A DNA stretch of 64,000 nt, from the NCBI GenBank assembly GCA_022818135.1, contig JAFMSR010000009.1, forward strand, positions 19,317,779 to 19,381,778, given 5' to 3'. The position numbers and the translations under genes are program-made. Below the pieces are notes generated by a model. It was not told where the DNA came from. It was given only the letters and a program-made list of their open reading frames with translations, and searched no databases. The stretch is from Saxidomus purpurata (taxonomy: Eukaryota > Mollusca > Bivalvia > Venerida > Veneridae). The stretch's first letter is position 1. The number at the start of each line of letters is the position of its first letter. This document shows positions 44,750 to 57,449 of this stretch, in pieces.

Positions 44750-47240
44750 TCGTATTGTGGTTTCGAAATGGCCACATCGACAGCAGGAGCAAGAATAATA
44801 TGAAATGGATATAGCAAAGATTCATTCTTTCTACGGTGACAAATTTTACGATTATCACCTAGCTTTTTCCAGCAGGGCAGCTGAATCGCTAGGACTACGT
44901 ATCCCGGTCGACTGGTCTAAAAGAGATACAGAGCTATTTCAGCTTATTTTAGGAGGTATCTCAGCAGGACAATTTTCACAATGTACATCAACCCTTCATG
45001 AGTAAGATTTTTGTCCAAATATGCAACAGGGGTCAGATACGACAGCAAGACACAACAAGAAAACGCGGCAATGCCGCCAAAGCAGGTTTAAACGGCGCCT
45101 GTAGAAATTGTAGAATTAAAAAAAAAATAGTCACCTTGATCCCTCCCGCCCCTGCAAAGAAATGTCTTTTAGTAACAGTGACCTTGACCTTGACCCTAGT
45201 GACCCCGAATGCAATACCAAGCTTCCTCTCCACGCAAGCTACCTTCACACCAAGTTTCATTACAATTGGTCACTCCTAACTCAAGTTATTGAGCGGAAAC
45301 TATTTTTCTATTTTTAGTAACTGCCCTTGACCTTAATCCTAGTGACCCCAAATGCAATCATAAGCTTTTTTCTTTTTGCAAGCTACCTACACACCTAGAT
45401 TAATTGCAATTGGTCACTCCTAACTTGAGTTTTGAGCGGAAACCATTTTTCTATTTTTAGTAACAGTGACCTTGACCTTAACCCGAGTGACCCCAAATGC
45501 AATGCCAAGCTTTGTCTCTACGCAAGCTACCTACACATCGAGTGTCATTGCAATTGGTCTCTCCTAACTCAATTTATTAAGTGGAAACCATTTTTCTATT
45601 TTTAGTAACAGTGCCCTTGACCTTAACTCAAGAGATCCCAAATGCAATCCAAAGCTTTTTCTCTACGCAAACTACCTACACATCGAGTTTCAAAGCAATT
45701 GGTCACTTTTAACTTGAGCTATTGAGCGGAAACCATTTTTCTATTTTTAGTAACAGTGACCTTGACCTTAACCCGAGAGATCCCAAATGCAATTCCAAGC
45801 TGCATCTCCATGCAAGTTACCTACACACCAAGTTTCATTGCAATTGGTAACTCCTAACTAAAGTAATTGAGCGGAAACCAATGTTTGACGACCGCCCGCC
45901 CTCCCGCCCACATACGACGTCGGCATTCTAATGAAAAAACCTGCTTAAAAATGAATAAGGCGAGATCACCTAACAGCCACAAGAAAATGGACAGATTGGG
46001 GCAAAAAATCGTTCATCAACAAGGAATTGAAATGTTTAATAATTTTAACTCTGCTAACGGCTGCTCTAGATGCGCTTGCACTCGTTATCATGCGTGTGTG
46101 AGCCAGAAACATTCTAAACATATGTGCCTAAAGAAGATGGAACGCTTCTGCAAAGCAGAACCTGCAGCGAACCGGGATCCAGACCAATGCCAAACAGTGT
46201 CGGAAGTTTTCTGGACTTCATCACCACGGTAAATGATATGTGGAACGCATCCCTTTATGCTAATACTGTGGTGGTGAACGCTTCCCTTTATGCTGAAACT
46301 ATGGTGGTGTGTACATCCTGGATGAATTAGAACAGAAAATTCTTGGAGAAATCAGGAGTTAATAGTGCTTATTTTTTGACGCCACCCATTTTAGAAGATG
46401 TTCAAATGATTATATATATATATTCGTCATGGAATTTATACACCGCTTCATTCTAGTGCAACAAGCATTAGCACGTGCTGATGGGAATGTCTAGCTCGAG
46501 GGTTGCGACCAGTGATATATTCGTTTTCTTGCATACCATATTCTACTAATAGTAGCAGAAATCAAATAAAACTAATGATTTACATTTACGCGCTATTTTC
46601 GTGTAGTAATGTATGAAAACACGCATTCATTCATAAAAGCAGTTCGTTCGGACATCATTAAGAAATCTTACATCAGGGGGTGTAAGATGGGATTTTCCAG
46701 CACTGGTAAAATCTGCAGATATCCTGATCTGGTATGCAAGAATGTGTTGGTGTCCATGACGACGCAATGATAAAATCGCGTTGCACGTTAGCTTTCTTTG
46801 GTTTTCTCAGCTGTGGTGAATTGTACCGTTAAAAAACAATTTTCAGCTCAAGATAATTTGTGTTTGAGTGATCTAACTATCGCGCAGGATACAATCACAT
46901 TAAAGAAGTAAAAACTGACCCATTGTCGACACATAACGAAGTGTTCATTTTCTCAGATCTCATGACATAACTTGAATTTTGTCACAAGCACATCGACGCA
47001 TGTCATACCGTCGCTCTGTACTTTTCAAACGAGGGAATACCTCTAACAAGAACTAAGTTTAACAGTAATCTAAAGTTTATGTTGCAACAGCTAGGTTTCG
47101 ACAATGCAAAATGAAACGGTCATAGCCTACGTATAGGGACTGCAACAACGTGTTCAAAACTCAGAATGGAAGATCATTTGATAGAAACGCTTGGTAGGTG
47201 GTCTTCAGATTGTTATACTAGGTACATACTTTACGCACTG
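44750..47240 (+). mobile_element. Decayed tyrosine-recombinase transposon (DIRS/Crypton-like)
   Basis: Three coding zones are in order. Zone 1 (44805-45005) has FYDYHLAFSSRAAESLG and VDWSKRDTELFQLIL, typical of the N-terminal protein of these elements. Zone 2 (45950-46140) is a Cys/His region (GCSRCACTRYHAC). Zone 3 (46780-47230) is tyrosine recombinase: LAFFGFLSCGELY, then NGHSLRIGTATT (the HxxR motif) and LGRWSSDCYTRYI (the catalytic Tyr region). Stops and frameshifts separate them, and a 145-bp tandem array interrupts between zones 1 and 2. Superfamily placement is from motif memory. Confidence 0.65.
45171..45890 (+). repeat. Tandem repeat, about five units of 145 bp
   Basis: Units start at 45171, 45316, 45459, 45604 and 45749 with AGTAACAGTGACCTTGACCT or close variants, and each ends near GAGCGGAAACCA. 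It lies inside the tyrosine-recombinase element. Confidence 0.85.
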
Positions 47241-48018
47241 ATCAAACTACGATTACAAAAAACCCCGCACATATTTTAATGTCGAGGTTGACGTGACGAG
47301 TTCTACGTTCTCTCTCGCAACGGAATGATTATTTATGCATCTTTTGTGAAAATGTTTATTTCTCATGCCAGTACAATGTATTTCTAATTATTCCTGGTCT
47401 CATTCTCTGCATATCAAAGTCAGTTTATACGCTAGATAGTAATAACGATAAAAAGTAAAATCACGACTTTTCCAAAAAGTTATCAATTGTCAGAATTAGG
47501 TGTATCACTAGTTTAGTACACCGCAAGATTGAATCTCTATTTGATAAAGTCTTAAAGGCTAATTGGTTGTTATCAAGCATTCTCGCATTTCTTCGAAATA
47601 TCAAGAGCACAGTTGGATAATAACTCATGAATGAAATACCGCGAATAATGAATGCCTCATATAGGATACACGTATTAACACTTTTATTATAGACAAATTA
47701 AGACAAAAAAGTGCTGTTTTGGTGTACATATAGAACAATAATAGACACTGTTAAATCTATTGACACGTAAATACTATAATAATGTTAGGGCATAATGTAT
47801 ACGCTGTACCCTTCTATCAGAGAGACATTAACAGGTCGGGTTAACTTGATTTCTCGAACAAGGTCCTAAATTGATATCAGTGAGTTTGAATTTGTCTGTT
47901 ATTGCTTTAACATGCTCCATCATTTAACATGTTCATGACACTGATAATAACCAATTCGGCTGTCATTTTGATGAAGCGTAAATTTTTCAAGCATGCTAAA
48001 CCATGTTTCAGGTTACAA

Positions 48019-48041
48019 AAACAACAACAACAACAACAACA
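48019..48041 (+). repeat. CAA microsatellite
   Basis: Uninterrupted ACA/CAA triplets. Confidence 0.85.
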
Positions 48042-48109
48042 AAATTAAAAGAGAGACAAAAGTCATAGCATTTAGTTTTTATTAATTACGCAGTCTGTAG
48101 ACTACGTCC

Positions 48110-48855
48110 ACAGCTTCCTGTGATAGAATGATACAGACGAGTTTGCCCATCAACTGTCTCCGTTGCCCGTAACCTGCCTTCGTAGGCTTAAACAACTGAG
48201 TCTGACATCGTAGACTCCGGCATCCAGTGCACGCAGCCTGCCATCGTAGGCATAAGCCATCGGGTCTGAAATCGTAGACTCCTGCAACTTCTACCCGCAG
48301 CCTGACATCGTAGGCTAAACTGTCGAGTCTGCCATCGTAGGCTCTAGCATCCGTTGCACGCAGCCTGTCATCGTAGGCTATGACAATCGAGACTGACATT
48401 GTAGACTCCTGCATCCGTTGCCCGCAGCTTACCATAGTAGGCTTCAACAATCGAGCCTGTCATCGTAGACTCCTGCATTTACTGCCCGCTGTTGAGCTGT
48501 TGAGTCTTCCATCGTAGATTCCTACATCCGATGCCCGCAGCTTAACTGTTGAGTCTGCCATCTAAGACTCCTGTATTCGATGCCTTCAGATTGCCAACGT
48601 AGGCTTATATTTACTAGGCTGCCATCGTAAATTCTAGCATCCGTTGCCCGCAGCCTGCCATCGTAGGCTTAAAAGTCGAGTCTACCATCGCAGTCTCCTA
48701 CATCTACTGACTGCAGCCTGTTAGTATAGGTTTATAAGATCGAACACATAACTTATTTCTGCACGCTCTGTCTGTAGCTTGTCATCGAAGGCTTTAGCAG
48801 TTTAGTTTACAATTGACAATCCATTGCCTGCAGTCTACCATCGAAGACTATTATA
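48110..48855 (+). repeat. Degenerate tandem repeat, about 64-bp unit with 32-bp half-units
   Basis: Repeated CCATCGTAGGCT and CATCGTAGACTCCTGCATCC alternate about every 32 bases, giving about eleven diverged units. The minus frame at 48082-48450 is a by-product of the repeat, not a gene. Confidence 0.8.
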
Positions 48856-49904
48856 ATACTTTCACTAAGACATTTGATCTGCGTTTATATTATTGTAAAT
48901 ATGATTTTTTTTTATTTGTATTGCTCAACAAAGAATCTATGCATCATCTATGCATCATTCTTGGGGATTAACCTCCGCTATCGGTGCCTCCAACTACATA
49001 TTTTGCTGAAGGCAATATCGGAAGTTATTTGGGCATTCGGCTGTTGTCCCCAAGAAAGGCGAGAGCAGACTGGCTCTGCTACACAAGACTTGATATTTGA
49101 AGTACTCAATTTACGTCACTTGTAATCACTTTAGCATAATGACTGTTACTATGAAATCATGTTTAATGGCACATGTTATTCAAGTCACGGTGTATCAAGC
49201 CAGTTTTTACCAAACATAATTTACTTAGACTTTCGCTGGTGTTTTGTGAATGACTTTGTAAAGCTGTAGAAGTACTATTTTGGAGGGTGTTTTATTTTGG
49301 CTATATTGGAGGTCACTATTGATTGCGCCAAATCTAAACACAATCAATATAAATCACCGCAGTTACATGTTTAAACCAACGCCAATAATTAAGTAATGTT
49401 GAAATGCTTTTTTAATCAAGCTTTTATGGTACACAAAGTGGTATAAATTACCCGTGTTACATGTAACAGTTTCATTGCAAGCGTGTGAAAACATGTGCCG
49501 CGGATTTACAATAAAAATCAAACTCTCCAGTTTTACCTATTGACTCTCTTTTCTATACCTTTATCGCACTGTTTCACACGTTAGACTAAGTTACTTAGTC
49601 GGACAATGTGGACATACGCAGTATACGATATTAACCGTAGTTTAAAGCTTTAAGTTTGAGTTATATAATAGAAGCTTCCCTTGATTAAATGTTTTGTATT
49701 TTATGTCAAAGTTTTATTTTGGCGGCTGATGTGATTTGCGCCAATTTAAGACATTTTCAATTCAAAACACTTAAAAAACGCCAATATTTGGCACCGCAGA
49801 AATAAAGCGCTATACAGTATGCAGTTTGAGTATAAACAGTTTATTACACTTCATGCAATTTAAATATTGCTACCGAATGGCAGGGAATGCCTACATCTAC
49901 ACTG

Positions 49905-50110
49905 TGATGGTGGGCATCCAATTCTCCAGTAAACTAAGAACATCAAGTAAAATGTGGGTTTCAGTGTTTTATACGATACATGTACTAAAACAAGATCTAT
50001 ACATATTCGTCACTGCAAATATTCTACAGTTGCTAAATTCGAAAATTGCATGTACTGGTATCTCAACAAATTATTGTGACATAGTAGAAGACTTTATTTC
50101 AAACAAAGAT
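49905..50110 (-). pseudogene. Decayed PAN exon-1 relic (sixth copy)
   Basis: Read on the minus strand, this stretch matches exon 1 of the PAN-WSC family at the DNA level. The segment near 49908-49945 resembles the part encoding FTGELDA, and that near 49955-49995 resembles the part encoding VYNTETH, in the right order and spacing. Stops and frameshifts interrupt it throughout. No exon 2 or 3 was found nearby. It lies in the spacer between the two arms of the inverted repeat. Confidence 0.5.
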
Positions 50111-50853
50111 AATTATAGCAAAAACATCTTTACGTACGACATAAACAAACTTTTTTGACGAACCATTATATTGCGTAAAAGTATTTTAAAACTATGCAAT
50201 TTACTATATTTGCACCTTACGTCAAAGTTTGCATTTTCCCGGCGTTGAATTTGTTTTGATAATCTTTTACAAATGACACATGTTACATATTTAAATTTTC
50301 TTTAAATGTGGATGTACATTTTGTATTTTATCTGCACCTCGTCAGTCAATTTCTATTGCACTGGGCCTTTCCTCATGCATCTTTAATACTTCTATTGTGG
50401 GCTGTCTCATATTTTGTCGATCGCTTTCTATTCTTGTCTTTGGTTCATTTTGTTGCCAAGTGCCTATTTTCATGCATTATTACCTTCCCGTCGGGGTATA
50501 TGGTAATGTCTCCCTGTGTGCATCCGTCCACCAGTCAGTTCGTGTGTCATACATTCTTGTCCGGGCTATTTCGAAGAAACCACTGGCCTGAAATCAAGAA
50601 CTTCATAGACTGTTTCATATAGAGAGGTGCGCAATCATCAGCAAGTTCAAGTTCAACGATTTGTTTTCTACGTTTTTTTTAGACTCCCCGGTTTTTGCAG
50701 CGACCGCAACCTTAATGGGGGAACTTTCTAAACAAGAGGATATGCGCATATTGTAAAACATGTTCAGGTTCAATGACCTTTCGACACTGATTAATGGCCA
50801 TTCCATTGTATGTAGATATTATATATGTAGCAATTATGTCCTAAGCTATTGAT

Positions 50854-51931
50854 CAGTAAGACCTAGCTAATCCGTACTCTTCTTATCCGAAATCATGTCT
50901 AAACCGGACGATTTCCACGGTCCCGATTTTCTTCTTCTTTATTTAATATAAATATACTCTCTCAATCCGGACCCTTTCTACTCCGAAAACCGGACGAGAT
51001 TTTTAGACCAATTTCATAGAAAATAGTTAAAATTTACCTCTCGGATATTGGACCCAAACATTTGGACAGTACACAATCATTAAATGAGGTGCGAAGTATC
51101 GTAAAACAGCGATAAACCATTTAAAAACATTGCACATGTTTGTTTACAATGTGCGTGCCGGTGAACGCGTGTGATTAAAACAAGTGTGAAAAATACGATT
51201 ATTGAGAGGTATAGCCGACTTATTATCTGATAATTGAGAAATCATCCCTGATTGATCATCAAATCGTAACTGTACATTAAAGAGCTCATTAAATGTATTT
51301 AAAGGTAATTTGTATCACAGTGTTATTGTTCGTTCTTGAATTCATTGCCGAAAATTGAAGCACGAATGAAGAGTCTTGATATCAAAAGAGCGTGAGTAAA
51401 ACAGAACAATCAATGTTTGTTGCATCTGTTTTCGGGTTTTAATTGAAACAATCAAAGATCGATTCGTTTTTGGTAAACAGTAGGTTTTAACGATGACATT
51501 GTATGACTCAAAAGAAAATCGATTTATGAAAGCATTTTCAAAATAAAATCGATTTATGAAAGCACTTGATAGACGTTGACATGCTTTAAAAGTTATAGTG
51601 AACTATTGTTATAAGGTATAGCAAACATGCAATATTGTTGCTTCTACATTTTGTATTGCCTTATTAATAAATAGTTATGTTTGTTGCATAAATTATTGGC
51701 AGAATTGTTTGTAAATACATGTATTAAAAGTAGTAACATAATTTGAAAGTTGTCTTCGTTAATTGTTCTGGTGGCATGGTAGCATAAACATGTACATGTA
51801 CTAATTTTGGCCTCAGACATACATTTACGGTACTAGATCGCCATATCGAGGAAACCTTTCTAATCTGAACACCTTTGTAATCCGAACATTTCCTCTGGTC
51901 CGAACAGGTTCGGATTAGACAGATCCCACTT
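50854..51931. mobile_element. pogo/Tigger-like non-autonomous element
   Basis: Left end CAGTAAGACCTAGCTAATCC mirrors the right end, which reads inward AAGTGGGATCTGTCTAATCC. Both continue into repeated TCCGAA/CCGGAC motifs. No transposase frame was seen inside. Confidence 0.55.
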
Positions 51932-52330
51932 ATATACATTTGTACTGATTTGAATTAAATGAAACTTCATAGATCGCTTCATTATTAACAGTTGGATTGC
52001 GTACGGAGATACTACCCTTTGAATACTTTTTCACATACCTTTATGTCCACATTGTTTCTGAGCAGTCAGTGCCTGTAATTCAATAAATCTTTATTGGAAG
52101 CTTTCCTAACAAGAGGAGAGTCGCATTCTAAAAATAATCTTTGGAAAAGAGATAGTTAATGTTATGCCTTTTCATTCCGGATGAATTGTCAAACTTAAAA
52201 CGTTACAAATCTCCAAAACGATCACGTAATAAGATACGAGACGGTCTGTTGAAGCAAGCGAACCTTGACAATTAATATTTCATTTTCAATTTGCAGCGCT
52301 CATATTGATTCCGTTTTCAGTTTTACAAAA

Positions 52331-55300
52331 ATGCATTATCCATCGCATGTTTTCTTTTTCCTCTTTCTTTGTGGATTTTGTAACGCAGGTAATTTAAGAA
52401 AGTTTGTCGAGGTTGCCGATTTGAAAGGATACAAATGTCGGGAAGAAAAAGTTGTTTTCCGTACAAACAAAACAAACCTTCTATGTGCTGGAAAATGTTT
52501 CGAATTCCCATCTTGTTTGAGTATTGTTTACAACACTGAAACACACCATTGCACTGGATGTGCTTCTTTTGCCGGTGACTTCGATGCTCAGCAGACCAGT
52601 GTAAGATTTTACAAGCCTGTGTGTAAGTATTTTGAATACATGATCTAAAATTACCAGAGTGTTAGTAATTCCACTGTGATATTTACGTCGCATAAAGTAT
52701 CAGAAACGGTCGAGAGTTGGATGTGTTAAAATACGTTTAAGTAAAGTTCGACACACAGTAATATTAGTCTATACTTTCACTTAAATACATATATGTTTTA
52801 ATAAATACTGTATAACTTGAAGGTTTTTATGCAATAACTGTACAAACAAGGCAACTAATTTTGAAAATTACCAAATGAATGCAAGGAAACAGGTTACCGT
52901 AACTACACAAAATGACAACCTTAAACTGATTCGTTTCGCAGCCTTACAGGATTTCCTCTCGCTATATTACACGTACAACTGCATTCTGCCACTACTTTTA
53001 CGCAAAAAAGGAATTGAGCGTTATATGGACAGTTTATTACGCTAGATGGCCGGAACTACGTTCCGCTGTTACAATCTTTCATATAACTTGATACATTCAC
53101 CTGTGTTTATATTGTCGTTCTGTGTGTTCAATTTGTAATGTTAATCTAATAGTTATCAAACTAGGCCTTATAGATTAATTACGAAGCATTTAAACGACAA
53201 ACAGTGATATACTTTCAAAAGTAAAGTATTTTTCCATTTTTACACGTTAATTTAAACCAAAAAAAATCGATGGGGAACAATGTCAATCCAATAATACTAA
53301 CGCATGCACACTCGTTAATGTTGTGTGAAAATAACGCAGTAGGGAATTTCAGCAGCCCAAAATAGTTTCGGACGTCTGGAGTGAAATACTTTGTAAGGTA
53401 AATCGCGCTCAAATCCTTCTTTGCGTATATAGGAGAAGTTTTCAATAATGTTACAATAATGATTATATCATGTTTTTTGGTTCCAATGCTTTATTACATT
53501 TGTATTAATCACCCAGGCTTTCGACCTTTGTGATTACATTACAAATGTACTACGTGTCTGCATTCCAAACCGTTACATATTAAGGTAGTGCACTATTTTT
53601 CCTAGTGGGTGGGGTGCAGGTTTTTTCATTTCTTATTTTTTCCTTTACTATCAAATGTGTTTCACCTGGTTAAGATGCCATTATATTGTAGTATACTTAC
53701 ACTAATTATTAATGTAAATAAAAATCTAAATTAGTGAATTATTATGAAGAACGGATGCATTTTGAAACATTTTCTTTCTCGTGGACGAACACAAACTGTT
53801 GGCAGAATCAGTGGAAACAGAGCTTCTGAAACATAGTTTATCAACATCTTGCGGTAAAAATGCATGTTTACCAGGCCATTTAAAAGAAATAAAAATTCAA
53901 AGATTTACTGTAAGACATCCCTCATCTTTTTACAGATATTTTTCAAAGTATGCATTTGATACAGTAAAACGAAACAAGAGTTTGTTGATAGTGGTGTACA
54001 CCATGTTTTAGTTCCTTTATTTCCACTGATTCTGTCATAGAGTCTTTGTTCGTGAACGAGCAAGATATGTCAAAATGTATACGTTCTTCATTACAATTCA
54101 CTGATTTCAATTTTTCTTTACCTGAACTACTAGTGTAAGTATGCTTCAATATCATGACATCCTTACAAAGATAAAAAAGTTTGACGTGAAAAGAAACAAT
54201 GAAAAATAATAAAACATGCACTCCACCCACTAAGGAAAGTGATAGCCTTAAGCTTTTATCATTCAAAATCAAAATTTATTTCCTAGCTCTACAATATTGC
54301 CAGAAAATGTCTTCAATTGCAGATGAGTATTTAGGTTGCTTTGACAACTGTCCACGTCTTCATAGTAGTGAAACAACTCGCATTGTAAAGTACTCAACAA
54401 TGACAACGAAGCTGTGCATTGACCATTGTTTACGCCATGATTTTGCATACTCAGGCACGGAGGTATACATTTTCAAATAATCAATAGATAAGTATAATAC
54501 AAACTGGCCATCGCGATTATACGAAAACATACATACAAAATATTGTTTTTCTCTCGCTATTTACTGAACAATATCTCGCTCTGCACACTAAACATCTTCT
54601 GTAGATTTTTTATCTTCTTATAACCATGCCAGTGTGAATGATACATATCAAGTCGTTGCATCGTCAAGATAACACGATTTATTTTATGCTTTCAAGTAAA
54701 ATACTGAATTATATCAGTGAAATAAAATTGATATGCAGTGAAAATATTAAAATCTTCAACCCGTTTTGACGTCAAAAAGTATAGCGAGCGTAACGAATAC
54801 CAGAAGCAAACAACGATGACGTCGTTAGAATGACGTCATGTGTGCCAAGCTTTCTGGTGACGTTTACCGCGGTTTTCGACATTTCACTGAAATAAACTCA
54901 ACAAAAAAAAATAAATTTTAAAACATAAAATAAACATAAAATTGTTGGTATCGATGTTATATTAGGTTAATTTCACTCGTGATCACCAAAAGTAGTTTTT
55001 TTCCCTCGGCCACTCGTGAAACTATAACGTTTGGTGCTCACTCGGTGAAATGTATCTTGGTATTACACCGAAACCAACAATTATCCTGTATATAGGTGAT
55101 TGATTTTGAGTTTTGTTGAATCAGAGACTTATTAAAGGTACATGTTTAACAAGTTATTTATATCTCCCATTTTCTCAACAGAACGGATTCGAGTGTTTCT
55201 GTGGAAACAATCATAATTATACACAGTTTAATGCCAGCTTGTTGGAGTCTGAATGTAGCTACAACTGTGTAGGAGACTCAAGCCAGAAATGCGGAGGCGA

Positions 55301-55334
55301 TTGTAAAAGTTCAATGTATCGAACTGGCGTGTAG
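52331..55334 (+). CDS. PAN-WSC secreted protein, copy 5 (arm 2 of inverted repeat)
   Basis: Exons are 52331-52622, 54323-54462 and 55182-55334, 585 coding bases, 194 residues. The start at 52331 (MHYPSHVFFF) aligns with the start of copy 4. The frame stays open upstream to 52265, but that part has no counterpart. Exon 1 gives a signal peptide and PAN/Apple-like region (YKCREEKVVF, CAGKCFEFPSC, CTGCASF) and a GTAAGT donor. Exon 2 follows TTGCAG (EYLGCFDNCPR, CIDHCLRHDFAYSGTE; donor GTATAC). Exon 3 follows CTCAACAG (NGFECFCGNN, CVGDSSQKCGGDC) and ends RTGV, TAG, then GTAAGT. It is the mirror partner of copy 4; the two genes diverge from a spacer of about 11 kb. Open frames and matching splice sites in both arms support function. 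Confidence 0.72.
54680..55083. mobile_element. Same foldback family, intron 2 of copy 5
   Basis: Reverse-oriented partner of 37507-37892, ending ACACCGAAACCAACAA, with TGACGTCA at 54831-54838 in its tail. Confidence 0.6.
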
Positions 55335-55927
55335 GTAAGTACATTATTCTTCTATCAGGAAGAATCGAGATATAGTTACCGAGTAACGGTTACTCTGATA
55401 AACTTTAAATCGTACGTTCATGGTATGTTTGTTTTTTCGTCATTTGAAAAACAAATGTTTAAATAAACAAATTAATCGCTTTGACATTTTGTGCAAATCG
55501 CAAGTTGTGTGCTTTGCAATAATTGTGACGCTAATAAAAGATTAGCAAACAAGCTTCACCCATTCATGATGATTGTCTACTGAAATAATTCAAGCATCTT
55601 CACTCCGAAGCAGGTGCCAAATATGTCGTCTGATCATAATTTTAGTTGTTAGCCTTTTCGATCACAATTATTATGCACATTAATACGCCCTATTAAGATA
55701 AATAGACTTGCCCAAATTAAAAGTCAGAAGATCCCATTGTAAAAGTCTAGGTAAAAATTATTAATAACGACGTTCTTTACAAAAGCAGTTGAGATTCGCA
55801 GTGCAGTTGTTTTTATCTTTAACGCTCTCGTGACTCGCAAACAACAGTGGTCGCTGATCTGGACTGTTTCTGATGATTTCCATTAGCATTTCTTTTATGG
55901 CACGTGTAGTTTATAATCTGACTGTAG

Positions 55928-56144
55928 CGTTCTGGCGTGTTATATTGCTTCCGTATTGACAATGATCCCACTTGGGCAAGCGGGACTCATCTTTACTCAA
56001 TCACCGAGGGCAACACATTCAACAACAAACAAGCACATTTTTATACATAGAGCAACAAAAATAAAAATGAGCTTGATAAAATATGAATTACGCATGAGAT
56101 CGAATAACGATTCTTTAATGCAAATAGTTTACATTATCTCTTAG
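55928..56144 (+). other. Candidate extra 3' exon downstream of copy 5
   Basis: Mirror partner of the block at 35460-35796. It follows CTGTAG and, in the frame set by a GTAGGT donor inside exon 3 of copy 5, reads through IASVLTMIPLGQAGLIF and stops at 56144. Six base changes separate the arms over the first 110 bases; three are silent in this frame. This is weak support for an extra membrane-anchoring exon. Confidence 0.2.
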
Positions 56145-57449
56145 TTTATACTTATTTATTTCAGCTCCATTATGAAGAAAGCTTGTAGCTTATCGAGTCA
56201 CTCTCGAGTCCGCTTCCTGGAAAAACCAGTACAGGTGTCAAACAAATTACATTATCACTCGTCAAAAAGCATCCAAAAACCATGTTGTTGTTGATGGAAT
56301 CTGGTGTAATTAGAGAAATATATTTAACTCAACAACAGCATTTTGTTGCAACATAGAGTCTTCAATCATAATTAATAAAGAAATAATTATTTTGTACTTT
56401 CCCTCATCTTTCAGAAAATCAATATCTGACATAAAAAAACCCGATTGAAAATGACGAAACATGTAGCTATCACTTGATACCATCATCACTATCACCAAGG
56501 ATTTAACAAGTATCTCTATCGTAGACGGATGATGACCTTTAAGTACTGCCGTTCTGCTGTTCTTTGATGGAAAGAAGATAACAAGTTGTTCGATTGTCGC
56601 TTAAATTAAAATGAACTTTAAATTTTAAAAAATGAAGCATTTCTAAACGTATTGGTGATTTATTTATTCGCTTCCATTTTCTAGGCGTAAAAGTTACTAT
56701 AAATTATTTGTTTCCAGGAATACCCATTATGGGAATTAATTTATTTACATTGATTATATCTTAGCTTGAGCTTAAGTAGAATTGCAAGTCTCCAACATAT
56801 AATTGTTTTAAATTAACAGAAAACAGAAGTATCGGATTAATGTATTAATTTGTATACATGTACAAATGTTTTAATGCATAAATATCTGCCTGAATAACGC
56901 ATGAAGTTAAAGTGATATTGCCATTCAAATAGACCATCATAATTTTAAATAAAACACTTATCAGTGATTTATACTCATAGAACAATAAGCATTTTCGTAG
57001 TTATAACCCAAAAATAACGATCACATTAACAGTTTCACTCACCTTGAATATAGAGAAAATCTGTAAAAATTCCTGTTTGACTATCCCAGTCAAAACTAAA
57101 AAAATCCACCTTTTCAGCTATATATATATATCTTAGTTTGCTTCTGTCAATAACAGAAATAACTTGGTAAAACTTATTTCATTTATGTTTTTGAAGCATC
57201 CACTGTGTTTTGAGCATCATTCTTGACTATAACCCATTGTGGTCACTTTGAAGGGTAATATAACTTTAAATTTGTTCACTAAACTGAATGAGATTTTTTT
57301 TGAAATGATATGTTCAACGCTGTCTTACATTACCATGATGCCATGACGATTATCATGAGTCACTTAATTTGTAGCCTTTGTAAGTTACAGATAATATAAT
57401 TGTATTGCATTTTCACAATGTAGTGATGCTGTATTGCCTGTCATTTTGC

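Noticed and set aside
48082..48450. Minus frame of 122 codons
   Set aside because: Entirely inside the 64-bp tandem array; the repeat keeps the frame open.
50308..50622. Frame of 104 codons with several hydrophobic stretches
   Set aside because: T-rich DNA gives hydrophobic codons by composition; there is no homologous partner and no splice context.
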